Source: Nitratireductor aestuarii (GTDB lineage: Bacteria > Pseudomonadota > Alphaproteobacteria > Rhizobiales > Rhizobiaceae). Taken from it: a stretch of 64,000 nt of DNA. The stretch spans positions 28,259 through 92,258 of the forward strand of contig NZ_BMIF01000015.1 of assembly GCF_014641695.1 (NCBI RefSeq), given 5' to 3'. The notes beneath the pieces are model-generated. The model did no database searches and was not told the DNA's origin. It worked only from the letters and a program-made list of their open reading frames with translations. This document shows, piece after piece, positions 49,385 through 59,371 of this stretch (position 1 is the stretch's first letter; every line of letters starts with the position of its first letter). The translations under genes were made by a program, and so were the position numbers.

Positions 49385-52300
49385 GCCGCGTCCTCCAGCG
49401 CACGCGCCTCGGCGATCAACTCCGCGAGATCGGAGTCGATGGAATTGCGCAAAGGATGCCAGAGGCCGCGACGCCGCGCGTCCGTGAAACGTTGAGCGAT
49501 GGCGCGTGCCGCGGCGGGGTTCTGGTCGAGCAGGAATGCACGCACTGCCGCATCGCCCAAATATGCGTCATGGACGGCTTCGATCAGTGTCGGCGAAATG
49601 GAGGCGGTTGTCTCGGCAAAGCCGACGAGGCGGTCCACCGTTTCGGCAAATTCGCTCGCGCCGCGCGGGCCGTGCCGCATCTGACCGGCAATGAAGCGCG
49701 GATTGATCGCACGGACGCGTACGGTGCGCGTTACCGCTTCGATAAGCGAGCGTGCCCGAGGCTTTTCCGGGTCCGTCGTATCAAGGACGACCAGATCGGC
49801 CGATTTGCCGAGAGCGGCAAGCGCGGCTGAAAACCCGCCGATAAAGGCGACGTCTGCCGAGCCTTCGAGAATGTCGCGCCCGGCATCGTCGCCGGTATGA
49901 ATGAGGAGATCGGCATCGGCTACGCGCGCTGCAAAGGCGTCTGCGGCCATTTTACCTTCGCCTTCCGCACCGCCATAGGCGAAGGATGCAGTGTCCAGAT
50001 AGATCGTACCCAGTGCAGCGCGATCGCTCCAGTCGCCGATTGCGAGCCTTTCCTCGATACCGGAACCGAACGTGCCGGGGGCCGAGCCGAAGATGCGTGC
50101 CGGGCGGCGCTTGTCCTTGCGGGCGGTGGCGGCAAGGGGATTGTCCTCGTCGGCTTCATCCCGTGCGGCAACGGCTGCGACGGCCGTGTCGAGCAGCGCG
50201 ATCTGCGTAGGAAACATGTCGCGGAAGAGGCCGGAAATACGCCAGGTCACATCGATGCGCGGACGGCCTATCGCAGCAGGCGGCAGAACCTCGATCCCGG
50301 TCACGCGCCCGGTGGCGTGATCCCATTGCGGGCGGCATCCCATCAGGGCAAGCCCTTGCGCAATCTCCTCGCCGCCGGTCCTGAGCGATGCGCTTCCCCA
50401 CAGATCCATCACCAGCGCGCGGGGCCATTCGCCATGCTCCTGGCAGTAGGTGCGTACCACCTCATCAGCGGCAGCCTTGCCGAGCGCGAAAGCCGTCGGC
50501 GTCGGCAGCGTACGCGGATCTGAGGTAAAGAGATTGCGTCCGGTCGGCAGCACGTCGGTTCGCCCTCGCGACGGGGCTCCGGAAGGACCTGCCTTTATGT
50601 GGCGGCCATCCAGCGCGTTGATCAGCGCATGCTTCTCGGCCCGTGCCGATTGCAGGCGCATGTCTTCATCGCCCTCGTTCGCGCGACCATAGACATGAAG
50701 CCCGTCCTTGATGGCGAAATCCTTCACGTCGCACAGCCATGCGTCGATGCGGGTGAGGGCGGACATTTCGTCGTCTGCGTCGGTAACACCGGCTTCCTGG
50801 CTGAGGCCGGTTCGTGCCGCGGAGTCCACGATCAGCTTCGCCAGGCGCTCGCGGCGGCGGCTGTCGAGCCCTTCGGCCTGTGCGTATTCGTCGACCAGGC
50901 GCTCCAGCTGCTGCTGGCCCATGCTCAGCCCGGCACCGACGAGGGGTGGCGTCAGATGGCCGAGCGTGACAGCGCCGATGCGGCGCTTTGCCTGCGCAGC
51001 CTCGCCGGGATTGGAAACGATAAACGGATAGATGACCGGCAGGGTGCCCGCGACGATTTCGGGAAAGCAATCGCGGGAAAGAGCCACCGTCTTGCCGGGC
51101 AGCCATTCCAGCGTCCCATGCGCACCGGCATGGATCAGCGCGTGACAGCCGAGCGTTTGCCGCAGCCAGGCGCCGAAGGCGATGAGAGCATGGCGGGGCG
51201 CGAGTGCCGGATCATGATAGTCGGAACGGCGGTCGGCGGAGCGGCCACGGTCGGGCGCTAATGTCACCGTGACATTGCCGAATTGCAGCGCGCGGAAGGC
51301 GAAGGCGCCTTCTATAGCTTCGTTGGCCGGGTCGCCCCATGTGGCAACGACGTCCTGGCGGGCTTTTTCGGGCAGCGTGGCGAAACACGTCCTGTAGCGG
51401 TCAAGCGTCAGGTGCGCATGCTCGCGCTCCAGCCTGCGCATCAGGTCGCGCGGCGTGGCCGGTATTCCCTCGACGCGGTAGCCCGCGTCCTCAAGGTCGT
51501 GCAGCATCGCCAGCACGCTTGCCGGAACATCGAGGCCGACGGCATAGCCTGTCCTGCCGGTTGCGGCGGGATAATCCGGGATCAGGATCGCGATGCGGCG
51601 TTCGCTCCGCGGTGTTTGCGAAAGCTTGATGAAGCTTGCGATGCGCTTGGCTACCCGGTCCACCCGGTCGGGTTCGGCGCGGTTGACCTGTGCGGCTGCG
51701 GCGGCAGTATCCCCGCCCGAATCCTTGAACGAGATCGCGCCCGCCAGGATGCGCCCATCGAGTTCGGGCAGCACCACATGCATGGCAAGGTCTGCCGGAG
51801 CAAGGCCGCGTTGCCCATCGATCCAGGCGGTCCGGCGCGTCGTGGCCGTTACGACCTGAAAGACAGGCAGACCGAAACGATCGAACGGAGTGTCCCCGCC
51901 CGGTTCCGCCATCGAGGCAAAAGCGGTGGCAGTGATGAGGGCGGCAGGCTTGAGGCTTTCGACGATCTTCGAGATCAGCTCGAGGGGTTCATTCTCGCGC
52001 AGGCTCGACACGAAGACCGGAACCGCCGTCAGCCCTCTTGTCTCCAGCGCGTCCACCAGCGCGTCGATCGGTTCCACGTCAGCTGCGAGAAGCATGGAGC
52101 GGTAGAACAGGATCGGCAAGAACGGCGCGTGCGCGATACCAAAATCCGCTATTTCGGCAATGCCTTTGCCCGGCTTGTAGAGCCCGGCCTTCGCCAGCGG
52201 TTTCGGCCCGCCTGCATCGATCTCGCGTCCGGCAAGCCGTGCGAGCCGGCGGATTGCAACCTGCATGTTTTCCGGTCCGCCTTGCCGGAAACAGTCGAGC

Positions 52301-52716
52301 AGAATGGCCCGCTCGGTGGGATCCACGTTCGAAAGCCGCGCCAGGCGCTCGTCGTCCTGGCGGCATTCGCCGGGCAGCAGAACCAGCCGTGCCCCGGTCC
52401 TGCGGGCCATGGCTGCAAGCTGGTCGCAGCCATAGCGCCACCAGTCATAGCCGCCCAGAACGCGGACGAGAATGACTTTCGCATGTGCCGCCGCGCCGTC
52501 GATCCAGAGGTCCACGGACATCGGATGACGCAGTTCGCGCAAGGGCGCAAAACGCATCTCGGGAAGCGCGTCCGCCTGCGCTGTCCATGCGGCACGCAGC
52601 GCCGAAAGGTCGCTGTCGGTGAAGGAAAGCGCCACCATGTCCGCCGGAGTCTGGGCGAGATCGACGGGCTCGATCAGGTCGTCCAGAGAAGCGGAACTGG
52701 TGGCGAGGATATGCAT
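49381..52716 (-). CDS. cobN: Cobaltochelatase subunit CobN
   Basis: A 1111-residue protein, shorter than many CobN (about 1250). Hallmarks: VLGGYDWWRYGCDQLAAM, LLPGECRQDDERLARLS, HAGAHGTLEWLPGKTVALSR, YPFIVSNPGEAAQAKRRIGA, VTDADDEMSALTRIDAWLCD, and PGTFGSGIEERLAIGDW with LIHTGDDAGRDILEGSADVAF. It inserts cobalt into hydrogenobyrinate a,c-diamide with CobS and CobT chelatase subunits, which are not in this window. Lies 13 nt after cobW. Confidence 0.93.
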   Translation of the reverse strand: MHILATSSASLDDLIEPVDLAQTPADMVALSFTDSDLSALRAAWTAQADALPEMRFAPLRELRHPMSVDLWIDGAAAHAKVILVRVLGGYDWWRYGCDQLAAMARRTGARLVLLPGECRQDDERLARLSNVDPTERAILLDCFRQGGPENMQVAIRRLARLAGREIDAGGPKPLAKAGLYKPGKGIAEIADFGIAHAPFLPILFYRSMLLAADVEPIDALVDALETRGLTAVPVFVSSLRENEPLELISKIVESLKPAALITATAFASMAEPGGDTPFDRFGLPVFQVVTATTRRTAWIDGQRGLAPADLAMHVVLPELDGRILAGAISFKDSGGDTAAAAAQVNRAEPDRVDRVAKRIASFIKLSQTPRSERRIAILIPDYPAATGRTGYAVGLDVPASVLAMLHDLEDAGYRVEGIPATPRDLMRRLEREHAHLTLDRYRTCFATLPEKARQDVVATWGDPANEAIEGAFAFRALQFGNVTVTLAPDRGRSADRRSDYHDPALAPRHALIAFGAWLRQTLGCHALIHAGAHGTLEWLPGKTVALSRDCFPEIVAGTLPVIYPFIVSNPGEAAQAKRRIGAVTLGHLTPPLVGAGLSMGQQQLERLVDEYAQAEGLDSRRRERLAKLIVDSAARTGLSQEAGVTDADDEMSALTRIDAWLCDVKDFAIKDGLHVYGRANEGDEDMRLQSARAEKHALINALDGRHIKAGPSGAPSRGRTDVLPTGRNLFTSDPRTLPTPTAFALGKAAADEVVRTYCQEHGEWPRALVMDLWGSASLRTGGEEIAQGLALMGCRPQWDHATGRVTGIEVLPPAAIGRPRIDVTWRISGLFRDMFPTQIALLDTAVAAVAARDEADEDNPLAATARKDKRRPARIFGSAPGTFGSGIEERLAIGDWSDRAALGTIYLDTASFAYGGAEGEGKMAADAFAARVADADLLIHTGDDAGRDILEGSADVAFIGGFSAALAALGKSADLVVLDTTDPEKPRARSLIEAVTRTVRVRAINPRFIAGQMRHGPRGASEFAETVDRLVGFAETTASISPTLIEAVHDAYLGDAAVRAFLLDQNPAAARAIAQRFTDARRRGLWHPLRNSIDSDLAELIAEARALEDAA

Positions 52717-52729
52717 CGGCGTTCCAGGA

Positions 52730-53767
52730 TCAGGCGTTGAGCAGCGTTTCGATCGCGGTACGGTCGATGCCCTTCAGGCCGATGACCACAAGACGCGTTG
52801 CGCGTTCCTCACCGGCATTCCATGCCCGATCGTAGTAATGCGTGACGCGCGGACCAACGCCCTGGATGAGAAGGCGCATCGGCTTCCCAGACACGTCGGC
52901 AAAGCCCTTTACGCGCAGCACGTTCTCGGCTTCGGCCGCGTTCCGCACCCTTTGCGCCAGCTCGTCCGGATCGGTGATTGCCGGAAGCTCGACGACGAAG
53001 GTGTCGAAATCATCATGCTCGTGGTCGAAAGCGTTGTCGTGATGCGTCTTGCGGTTTTCGATGTCGTCTTCAACCGCAAGGCCGAGGCCCAGCAGGACGG
53101 AAGGATCGACCCGGCCGTCGCTCGCCGGAACGATCTTGACGGCGCGAGGCAGGTGTTCGGCCACAACCGCCCGTGCGCGTTCACGGCCTGAATCGTCGAG
53201 AAGGTCGCTTTTCGACAGGATGATTAGGTCGGCGCAGGCAACCTGATCCTCGAACACTTCCTCGATCGGATCGTCGTGGTCGAGCGAATCATCGGCCGCG
53301 CGCTGGTCGGCGAGCGCATCATGGTCGCTGGCGACGCGACCCTCGGCCAGAGCTGGACCGTCGACGACCGCAACCACTCCGTCCACCGTCACACGTCCCT
53401 TGATGGCCGGCCACTGGAAAGCCTGGATGAGCGGCTTCGGCAGCGCGAGGCCGGAGGTCTCGATCAGGATGTGGTCGACCCTGTTCTCAAGCGCGAGGAT
53501 CTGGTCCAGCGCAGGGACGAAATCGTCGGCGACGGTGCAGCAGATGCAACCATTGGCCAGCTCGACGATATTCTCGCCGGGACAGGTCTCGATGCCGCAA
53601 TTCTTGAGAATCTCGCCGTCGATGCCGACATCGCCGAACTCGTTGACGATGATGGCGAGGCGCTTGTCCTTCGATTGTTCGAGGATGTTGCGGATCAGCG
53701 TTGTCTTGCCCGCGCCGAGAAATCCGGTGACGACGGTGCAGGGAACGCGGGTGGCAGAAGCGGTCAT
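52730..53767 (-). CDS. cobW: CobW GTPase
   Basis: A 345-residue G3E GTPase: Walker A GFLGAGKTTLIRNIL, metal-binding CICCTVADDFVPAL, HILIETSGLALPKPLIQAF, and ILSKSDLLDD. A His/Asp-rich stretch (HHDNAFDHEHDDFD) in the linker could bind metal; the C-terminal domain is VLRVKGFADVSGKPMRLLIQG. A metallochaperone for cobalt delivery to CobN is the accepted model. Overlaps the DUF1636 stop by ATGA. Confidence 0.93.
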   Translation of the reverse strand: MTASATRVPCTVVTGFLGAGKTTLIRNILEQSKDKRLAIIVNEFGDVGIDGEILKNCGIETCPGENIVELANGCICCTVADDFVPALDQILALENRVDHILIETSGLALPKPLIQAFQWPAIKGRVTVDGVVAVVDGPALAEGRVASDHDALADQRAADDSLDHDDPIEEVFEDQVACADLIILSKSDLLDDSGRERARAVVAEHLPRAVKIVPASDGRVDPSVLLGLGLAVEDDIENRKTHHDNAFDHEHDDFDTFVVELPAITDPDELAQRVRNAAEAENVLRVKGFADVSGKPMRLLIQGVGPRVTHYYDRAWNAGEERATRLVVIGLKGIDRTAIETLLNA

Positions 53768-54213
53768 GGCAGGTCCTTCAGGCTGTCGAAAGTGGGAATG
53801 CGTGCGATAAGTCCGCGCTTAAGCGCTTCGGGGCGTTCGCGAAAAGGCATGAAACCGTCATTGGAAGCGGCGAACACTTTGGCGCCGCTGACAAGGTCAT
53901 CCGCATTGCCGGGGTTCAGGCCGCCAAACACGTATGACCAGGAGCCCTTGCGCAGGATCGCAGCCGAAAGCCCCCGTTTGCAATTGCCGAGACAACCGAC
54001 GGACAGAACGTTGACCCCTGCCTCAGCCCCGGCAGCGATCACGTTCTGCGCCAGAACTAAGCCCGGACGCGGATCGAGGTGGGGTTCGGATTGCAGACGG
54101 CACGTATTGCACACGAGAATCGTAACTTCGGCGAGCGGATCGATGGGCTTGCCCGACGATGCTTGATCGCAGATATCATCCCTGCGGGACGGTGATGAAG
54201 AGCCGTAAGCCAC
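53764..54213 (-). CDS. DUF1636 metal-binding / 2Fe-2S thioredoxin-like protein
   Basis: About 149 residues: VTILVCNTCRLQ near residue 33, AGVNVLSVGCLGNCKRGLSAAI, and GSWSYVFGGLNPGNADDLVSG. Four cysteines, in CNTC and CLGNC, make a thioredoxin-like 2Fe-2S site similar to that of the protein at 32350-33171. No ATG fits; GTG 54213 has AAGGAG 6 nt upstream and is my choice. It is the first gene after riboswitch B and precedes cobW. Function unknown. Confidence 0.82.
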   Translation of the reverse strand: MAYGSSSPSRRDDICDQASSGKPIDPLAEVTILVCNTCRLQSEPHLDPRPGLVLAQNVIAAGAEAGVNVLSVGCLGNCKRGLSAAILRKGSWSYVFGGLNPGNADDLVSGAKVFAASNDGFMPFRERPEALKRGLIARIPTFDSLKDLP

Positions 54214-54260
54214 CAGTTGCTCCTTGTCCGGGACACCCGCCAGACGATGAGGATTTTTTT

Positions 54261-54439
54261 CGCGACGGCAGGTCTCCTGGCTTGCGGATCGTAACGTTCT
54301 GGCCGCCTTCCCAGGCATGAAGCCCAGTGGCGTATGGCCGGCACTTTCCGCTTACAGTTGCGGGAACAGCTACGGGGTTGCCTCGCGGCGCACCGTATTC
54401 CCTCTTAGCTCCTCTCTGGAGAGAGAGGAGACCGTCGCG
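54261..54439 (-). promoter_or_regulatory. Cobalamin riboswitch B
   Basis: On the minus strand the core GCTAAGAGGGAATACGGTGC, CCGCAACTGTAAGCGG and AAGCCAGGAGACCTGCC are present. P1 arms CGCGACGG/CCGTCGCG (54432-54439 and 54261-54268) pair perfectly. It lies about 45 nt upstream of the DUF1636 start and controls the long minus-strand cob run. Confidence 0.93.
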
Positions 54440-54444
54440 GCGCA

Positions 54445-54472
54445 TTTAGTCTCCTGGGATAGACCCTGTCAA
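54445..54472 (-). promoter_or_regulatory. Promoter for riboswitch B
   Basis: Minus-strand TTGACA (54467-54472), 16-nt spacer, ACTAAA (54445-54450), directly before the riboswitch 5' end. Confidence 0.55.
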
Positions 54473-54488
54473 TGTGCGGCAAGCGGAC

Positions 54489-54516
54489 TTGCGAGTTCGC
54501 CGTTATGAGGTATTGT
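54489..54516 (+). promoter_or_regulatory. Promoter for riboswitch C
   Basis: TTGCGA (54489-54494), 16-nt spacer, TATTGT (54511-54516). It is back-to-back with the minus-strand promoter only about 16 nt away. The -10 box abuts the predicted P1, so the exact box or the riboswitch 5' edge is uncertain. Confidence 0.4.
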
Positions 54517-54693
54517 CGCCCAAGCCGGTTCCCGAGAGGGACTTGAGGGAACGCTGTTCGGATTTCGCCGTCCCAAGCAGCGGCTGCCCCCGCAACTGTA
54601 GGCGAAGAGCCTGCCCCTTTTGCCACTGGAGCTTTGCTCTGGGAAGGCGGGGCGCAAGGTGTCGACTCGCAAGCCAGGAGACCTGCCGGCAAT
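54512..54693 (+). promoter_or_regulatory. Cobalamin riboswitch C
   Basis: Plus-strand GCCGGTTCCCGAGAGG, CCCCGCAACTGTAGGCG, and AAGCCAGGAGACCTGCC near the 3' end. P1 arms ATTGTCG (54512) and CGGCAAT (54687) pair with one G-U. It precedes cobP-cobO-cobQ, with about 110 nt to the cobP ATG. Confidence 0.92.
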
Positions 54694-54806
54694 GTTGATG
54701 AGATTCTATGTCCTCGGGGCGAGGGCGAAGGGAAGGTCATGATTGCATCGCCGATTTTGCGGCACGGAAGCACCCGCGCCCACGCTCGTTTTTGCGGAAC
54801 CGCAGC

Positions 54807-55319
54807 ATGAGCGCATCCCATCTGTCCTTCGTGCTGGGCGGAGCGCGTTCAGGCAAAAGCCGCCATGCCGAAAGCATAATAACGGCATATCCCGCCCCCT
54901 GGAGCTATATCGCCACCGCACAGGCGCTCGACGGTGAAATGCAAGAGCGAATCGCCGAGCATCGCGCGCGCCGCGATGACGGCTGGGAAACGCTCGACGT
55001 TCCGTTCGAGCTTGCCGGTGCATTGTCATCCGTGGAAACCGGTCGGCCCGTGCTGATCGACTGCCTGACGCTCTGGCTGACCAACGTCATGCTTGCCGAC
55101 CGCGACGTCGAAGCGGAGATCCGAGGACTGGCGGAGGTGCTCGCGTCTCCCCGCGGGCCGTGGGTGGTCGTCGCCAACGAGGTGGGCCTGGGCATCGTTC
55201 CAGACAACGCGCTCGCGCGGGCATTTCGCGACCATGCGGGACGCCTCAACCAGACAGTTGCCGCAGCGGCCGATAGCGTGATCCTGACAGTTGCCGGCCT
55301 ACCGATGAGAGTGAAATGA
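54807..55319 (+). CDS. cobP: Adenosylcobinamide kinase / guanylyltransferase CobP (CobU)
   Basis: A 170-residue bifunctional protein from ATG 54807: LSFVLGGARSGKSRHAESI (P-loop GGARSGKS), SYIATAQALDGEMQERIAEH with the reactive His region RIAEHRARR, LIDCLTLWLTN and NEVGLGIVPDNALARAFRD. The frame is open upstream to 54708. First gene of the riboswitch C unit; overlaps cobO by ATGA. Confidence 0.92.
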   Translation: MSASHLSFVLGGARSGKSRHAESIITAYPAPWSYIATAQALDGEMQERIAEHRARRDDGWETLDVPFELAGALSSVETGRPVLIDCLTLWLTNVMLADRDVEAEIRGLAEVLASPRGPWVVVANEVGLGIVPDNALARAFRDHAGRLNQTVAAAADSVILTVAGLPMRVK

Positions 55320-55930
55320 AACAGATCGATCCAGAAACCGCCCGCCGTCACAAGACCAAGATGGAGCGCCGCAAGGCCGTACAGGACGCCGAGGTGGCGG
55401 AAAAAACGGTCGAGAAAGGGCTGCTCATCGTCAATACGGGACCGGGCAAGGGCAAGTCCACCGCGGCGTTCGGATTGGCGTTGCGCATGCTGGGTTATGG
55501 AAAGCGTGTCGGTATCGTTCAGTTCATCAAGGGCGCATGGCATGCGGGCGAAAAGCACGCGCTCGCCGTGTTTGGCGACAAGGTCGCCTGGTACGCCATG
55601 GGCGAGGGCTTCACCTGGGAGACGCAGGATCTCACCCGCGATATCGCGGCGGCGGAACGAGCATGGGCCAAAGCCCGCGAACTGATGGCGGATCCTTCCT
55701 TCGGTCTTGTGATCCTCGATGAGCTCAATATTGCCCTGCGCTACGATTATCTGAACCTCGACGAGGTTGTGCGCGATCTTGCCACGCGCCGGGACGACCT
55801 GCATGTGGTCGTAACCGGGCGCAATGCCAAGCCTGCACTGATCGAGGCAGCCGACCTCGTCACCGAGATGGGAGCGGTCAAGCACCACTTTACCGCCGGT
55901 GTGAAGGCTCAGAAGGGCATTGAATTCTGA
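55316..55930 (+). CDS. cobO: Cob(I)yrinic acid a,c-diamide adenosyltransferase CobO
   Basis: A 204-residue BtuR/CobO protein: [20 protein letters not shown] (P-loop), [73 protein letters not shown]. It attaches the adenosyl upper ligand. Confidence 0.93.
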   Translation: MKQIDPETARRHKTKMERRKAVQDAEVAEKTVEKGLLIVNTGPGKGKSTAAFGLALRMLGYGKRVGIVQFIKGAWHAGEKHALAVFGDKVAWYAMGEGFTWETQDLTRDIAAAERAWAKARELMADPSFGLVILDELNIALRYDYLNLDEVVRDLATRRDDLHVVVTGRNAKPALIEAADLVTEMGAVKHHFTAGVKAQKGIEF

Positions 55931-55931
55931 G

Positions 55932-57395
55932 ATGACGGCGCGGGCGCTGATGTTCCAGGGGACCGGCTCGGATGTGGGCAAGTCACTGATCGTGGCGGGC
56001 CTTGCCCGCGCCTTGACCAATCGCGGCTATCGCATCCGGCCTTTCAAGCCGCAAAACATGTCGAACAATGCGGCGGTTGCGGTGGATGGCGGTGAAATCG
56101 GGCGGGCGCAGGCATTGCAGGCGCGGGCCGCACGGATTGCGCCCTCGGTTCATATGAATCCGGTGCTTTTGAAGCCCCAAAGCATGGTGGGCGCGCAGAT
56201 CGTCGTGCAGGGCAAGGTTGCGGCAAGCGCCGATGCAGCCCGTTATCAGGATGTGAAAAGGACGCTGATGCCGCGTGTTCTGGAGAGTTTCGAAAGGCTC
56301 TCAGCGGAAGCGGATTTCGTCCTGGTCGAAGGTGCTGGAAGTGCTTCGGAAATCAATCTGCGGGCAAACGACATCGCCAATATGGGCTTTGCGCGCGCGG
56401 CGAATGTGCCGGTGGTGGTGATCGGCGATATCGATCGCGGCGGCATCATCGCCAGCCTGGTGGGCACTGCCCATGTGATCGACCCCGGCGATGCCGCCAT
56501 GATCTGCGGTTTCATCGTCAACCGGTTTCGCGGCGACCCGGCGCTTTTCAAACGCGGTATGGAGGAAATCGCCCGACGCACCGGCTGGAGCCCTTTCGGC
56601 CTCGTACCGCATCTGCCGGCCGCAGCGCGCCTGCCTGCCGAGGATGCGCTGGCCCTGATGGGCAAGGATGCGCGGCGCGGCAAGAACGGGCCCATCCGCA
56701 TCGCGGTGCCGATGCTGCCGCATATCGCGAATTTCGATGATCTCGATCCTCTGGAGGCGGAACCGGAGGTGGAACTGTTGCGCGTCTGGCCGGGAACGGC
56801 TCTGCCGGGCGATGCCGCTCTGGTGCTTCTGCCCGGTTCGAAATCAACCATCGCCGACCTCACCGCATTGCGCGAGGCTGGCTTCGACATCGATCTTGCC
56901 GCTCACGTCAGGCGTGGGGGCCATGTGCTCGGCCTTTGCGGCGGCTACCAGATGCTGGGCCGGGTCGTCTCCGATCCCGAAGGCGTGGAGGGCGCGGCTG
57001 GATCGGTCCCGGGCCTCGGCCTGCTCGATGTCGCGACAACGCTTTCGAAGGAAAAACGCGTCGCGACGGTGGCGGGCACGAGCTTCGACAACGTGCCGTT
57101 CGATGGCTATGAGATTCATATGGGCGAGACGACAGGGCCGGATTGCGCGCGGCGCTTCGCGCAGATCGACGGTTCACGCACAGATGGCGCGATCTCGGCC
57201 AACGGGCGCGTCATAGGCACCTATCTCCACGGCCTTTTCGCCAATGACCATCAGCGTTCAGCCTGGCTGAAGCGGCTCGGGGGCACGGCATCGGCTCTCG
57301 ATTACGAGGCGGGTGTGGAAGAAGCGCTGGATGCGCTGGCAGTCCATCTTGAGGCTCATCTCGACGTCGATGCGCTGATCAGCCATGCAGCATGA
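55932..57395 (+). CDS. cobQ: Cobyric acid synthase CobQ
   Basis: A 487-residue glutamine amidotransferase: [76 protein letters not shown] (catalytic Cys) and a C-terminal [14 protein letters not shown] (catalytic His). ATG 55932 follows cobO directly; a TTG at 55920 is an alternative. It amidates four side chains. Tail overlaps convergent cobD by 17 nt. Confidence 0.93.
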   Translation: MTARALMFQGTGSDVGKSLIVAGLARALTNRGYRIRPFKPQNMSNNAAVAVDGGEIGRAQALQARAARIAPSVHMNPVLLKPQSMVGAQIVVQGKVAASADAARYQDVKRTLMPRVLESFERLSAEADFVLVEGAGSASEINLRANDIANMGFARAANVPVVVIGDIDRGGIIASLVGTAHVIDPGDAAMICGFIVNRFRGDPALFKRGMEEIARRTGWSPFGLVPHLPAAARLPAEDALALMGKDARRGKNGPIRIAVPMLPHIANFDDLDPLEAEPEVELLRVWPGTALPGDAALVLLPGSKSTIADLTALREAGFDIDLAAHVRRGGHVLGLCGGYQMLGRVVSDPEGVEGAAGSVPGLGLLDVATTLSKEKRVATVAGTSFDNVPFDGYEIHMGETTGPDCARRFAQIDGSRTDGAISANGRVIGTYLHGLFANDHQRSAWLKRLGGTASALDYEAGVEEALDALAVHLEAHLDVDALISHAA

Positions 57396-58347
57396 TCGCC
57401 GCCGCTGCCAGGCCGAGGGCGATGATCAGCAACGCGTCAGCAACGCGGAACAACGCCAGCGCGCGGCGTATATCGGCGGCATGCGCCTCGCGCCGTCCGC
57501 CGGATCCCATCTCGGCATCATCCACCAGCACGCCTCCATAGGAACGGGGGCCAGCCAGCGCCAATCCGAGCGCGCCGGCCATTGCCGCTTCCGGCCAACC
57601 CGCATTGGGCGAGCGATGTTCGCCCGAATCGCGCCTGAGCGCGCGCCACGCGGCACCGGCCGAGGCGTCGCGCACGAATGGGCAGGCGCCAATGATGAGC
57701 AGCGCGCTCAGCCGCGACGCAGGCAGGTTGACGAGATCGTCGAAGCGAGCCGCAGCCCAGCCGAATGCCTCATGGCGCGGGGTGCGGTGTCCGATCATGC
57801 TGTCTGCCGTGTTGACGGCTTTGTAAGCGGCTGCACCCGGCAGGCCGGCGACGGCGAGCCAAAAAGCCGGTGCGACGATGCCGTCGGAGAAGTTTTCGGC
57901 AAGGCTTTCGATCGCCGCACGGGCGACGGCTGCTTCATCGAGGGTGTGAGGATCGCGCCCGACGATTTGCGAAACGGCCATTCGCCCGGCCTTGAGGCCG
58001 TCGGTCTCCAATGCCTCTGCGACGGCATTCACGTGGGCAAAGAGGCTGCGCTGGGCGATGAGCGACGAGGAGACCAGCGCGGTGGCGACCAGCCCCGCGC
58101 CGGTGCCAAGCAGGCTCTGGATACTCCAACCGACGCCTGCGGCAACCGTGATCAGAATCACCAGCGTGACAATTCCGGCCATGCGGCGCAGCGGCGCGGA
58201 AGAGTTTGGCTTGTTAAGGTTCCGGTCAAGCGTGGTGATCACGCGGCCGATCCATGTCACCGGGTGCCCGACCAGCTGGAAAAGGCGGTCCGGATAGCCA
58301 ATGACCGCCTCGATCGCGAGCGTTAGAAAGGCAAACAGAACGGACAT
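57379..58347 (-). CDS. cobD: Adenosylcobinamide-phosphate synthase CobD (CbiB)
   Basis: A 322-residue membrane protein: [97 protein letters not shown] and [19 protein letters not shown]. It joins the aminopropanol arm. Its ATG overlaps cobC's ATG in the same CATG on opposite strands. Confidence 0.92.
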   Translation of the reverse strand: MSVLFAFLTLAIEAVIGYPDRLFQLVGHPVTWIGRVITTLDRNLNKPNSSAPLRRMAGIVTLVILITVAAGVGWSIQSLLGTGAGLVATALVSSSLIAQRSLFAHVNAVAEALETDGLKAGRMAVSQIVGRDPHTLDEAAVARAAIESLAENFSDGIVAPAFWLAVAGLPGAAAYKAVNTADSMIGHRTPRHEAFGWAAARFDDLVNLPASRLSALLIIGACPFVRDASAGAAWRALRRDSGEHRSPNAGWPEAAMAGALGLALAGPRSYGGVLVDDAEMGSGGRREAHAADIRRALALFRVADALLIIALGLAAAAIMLHG

Positions 58348-59371
58348 GAAACGAGAAGAACTCCCCGCAGAGGTGGGCGATCATGGCGGCAGCTTGACGC
58401 GGGCCCGTCGTCTCTTCCCCGATGTGACGGTGCCGTGGCTGGATCTCTCCACCGGCATCAACCCGCACTCCTATCCACTCCCCGAATTGCCCGCAACCGC
58501 ATTTTCGACTCTGCCCGAAACAGAGCGGCTGGACGAACTGCGTAGGGCAGCGGCCGACTTCTATGATGCGCGTTCCGCCGAATTGGTGGTTGCCGCGCCC
58601 GGCACACAGATCCTTCTGCCGCAGGTGATGCAACTCGTTGCCCCCGGAAAAGCGGTGGTGCTGTCACCCACCTATGCCGAGCATGCGCGGACCGCGCGGC
58701 TGGCGGGCCACTGTGTAACGGAGGCATCTGATTTCGAGATGCTGACAGGGGCCGACCTTGCGGTCGTCGTCAATCCGAACAATCCCGATGGGCGGGTCGC
58801 TCCCCGGCCGGCGCTTCTAGCGCTCGCTGACCGTCTTGCGGTCAAAGGCGGTCTGCTCATCGTCGATGAAGCCTTCATGGAAGTTGGACCGGTGGCCGAA
58901 AGCGTTGCGGGAGATGCCGGACACCCCGGCCTCGTTGTGTTGCGTTCCTTTGGTAAATTCTTTGGCCTCGCCGGACTTCGCCTGGGTTTTGCGCTTGCCG
59001 GGCGTGAGATGGTCAGACGGGTCTCAACCCGACTCGGACCGTGGGCCGTCTCCGGGCCGGCGTTGGAGATCGGCATTGCAGCGCTTGGCGATCGAACGTG
59101 GCAAGCTGCCATGCGCGCGCAGCTCGAAAGCGAGACGGCACAACTCAACGCGCTTCTGGCACGCCATGGGCTCGATGCAATCGGAGGGACGTTGCTTTAT
59201 CGATTCGTGCGGGCCGCCAACGCAGATGAGATCTTCGATGCTCTTGGCCGCGCGGGCATTCTCGTGCGCAATTTCGAGGTACAGCCCGATGCTCTCCGTT
59301 TCGGGTTGCCAGGCGGGGAAGCGGGGTTTGCCCGACTTGATGCAGCACTTGCGGGACTTACCGGGCAATGA
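58346..59371 (+). CDS. cobC: CobC, threonine-phosphate decarboxylase-like aminotransferase
   Basis: A 341-residue class I/II PLP enzyme from ATG 58346: DLSTGINPHSYPLPELP, VVVNPNNPDGRVAPRPALLA, LIVDEAFMEVGP, LVVLRSFGKFFGLAGLRLGF (PLP Lys in SFGKFFG). It likely supplies (R)-1-aminopropan-2-ol phosphate for CobD. The start shares CATG with cobD. Confidence 0.92.
   Translation: MKREELPAEVGDHGGSLTRARRLFPDVTVPWLDLSTGINPHSYPLPELPATAFSTLPETERLDELRRAAADFYDARSAELVVAAPGTQILLPQVMQLVAPGKAVVLSPTYAEHARTARLAGHCVTEASDFEMLTGADLAVVVNPNNPDGRVAPRPALLALADRLAVKGGLLIVDEAFMEVGPVAESVAGDAGHPGLVVLRSFGKFFGLAGLRLGFALAGREMVRRVSTRLGPWAVSGPALEIGIAALGDRTWQAAMRAQLESETAQLNALLARHGLDAIGGTLLYRFVRAANADEIFDALGRAGILVRNFEVQPDALRFGLPGGEAGFARLDAALAGLTGQ

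Noticed and set aside
51283..52740. Plus-strand open frame (485 codons) opposite cobN
   Set aside because: Antisense shadow; no recognisable domain.
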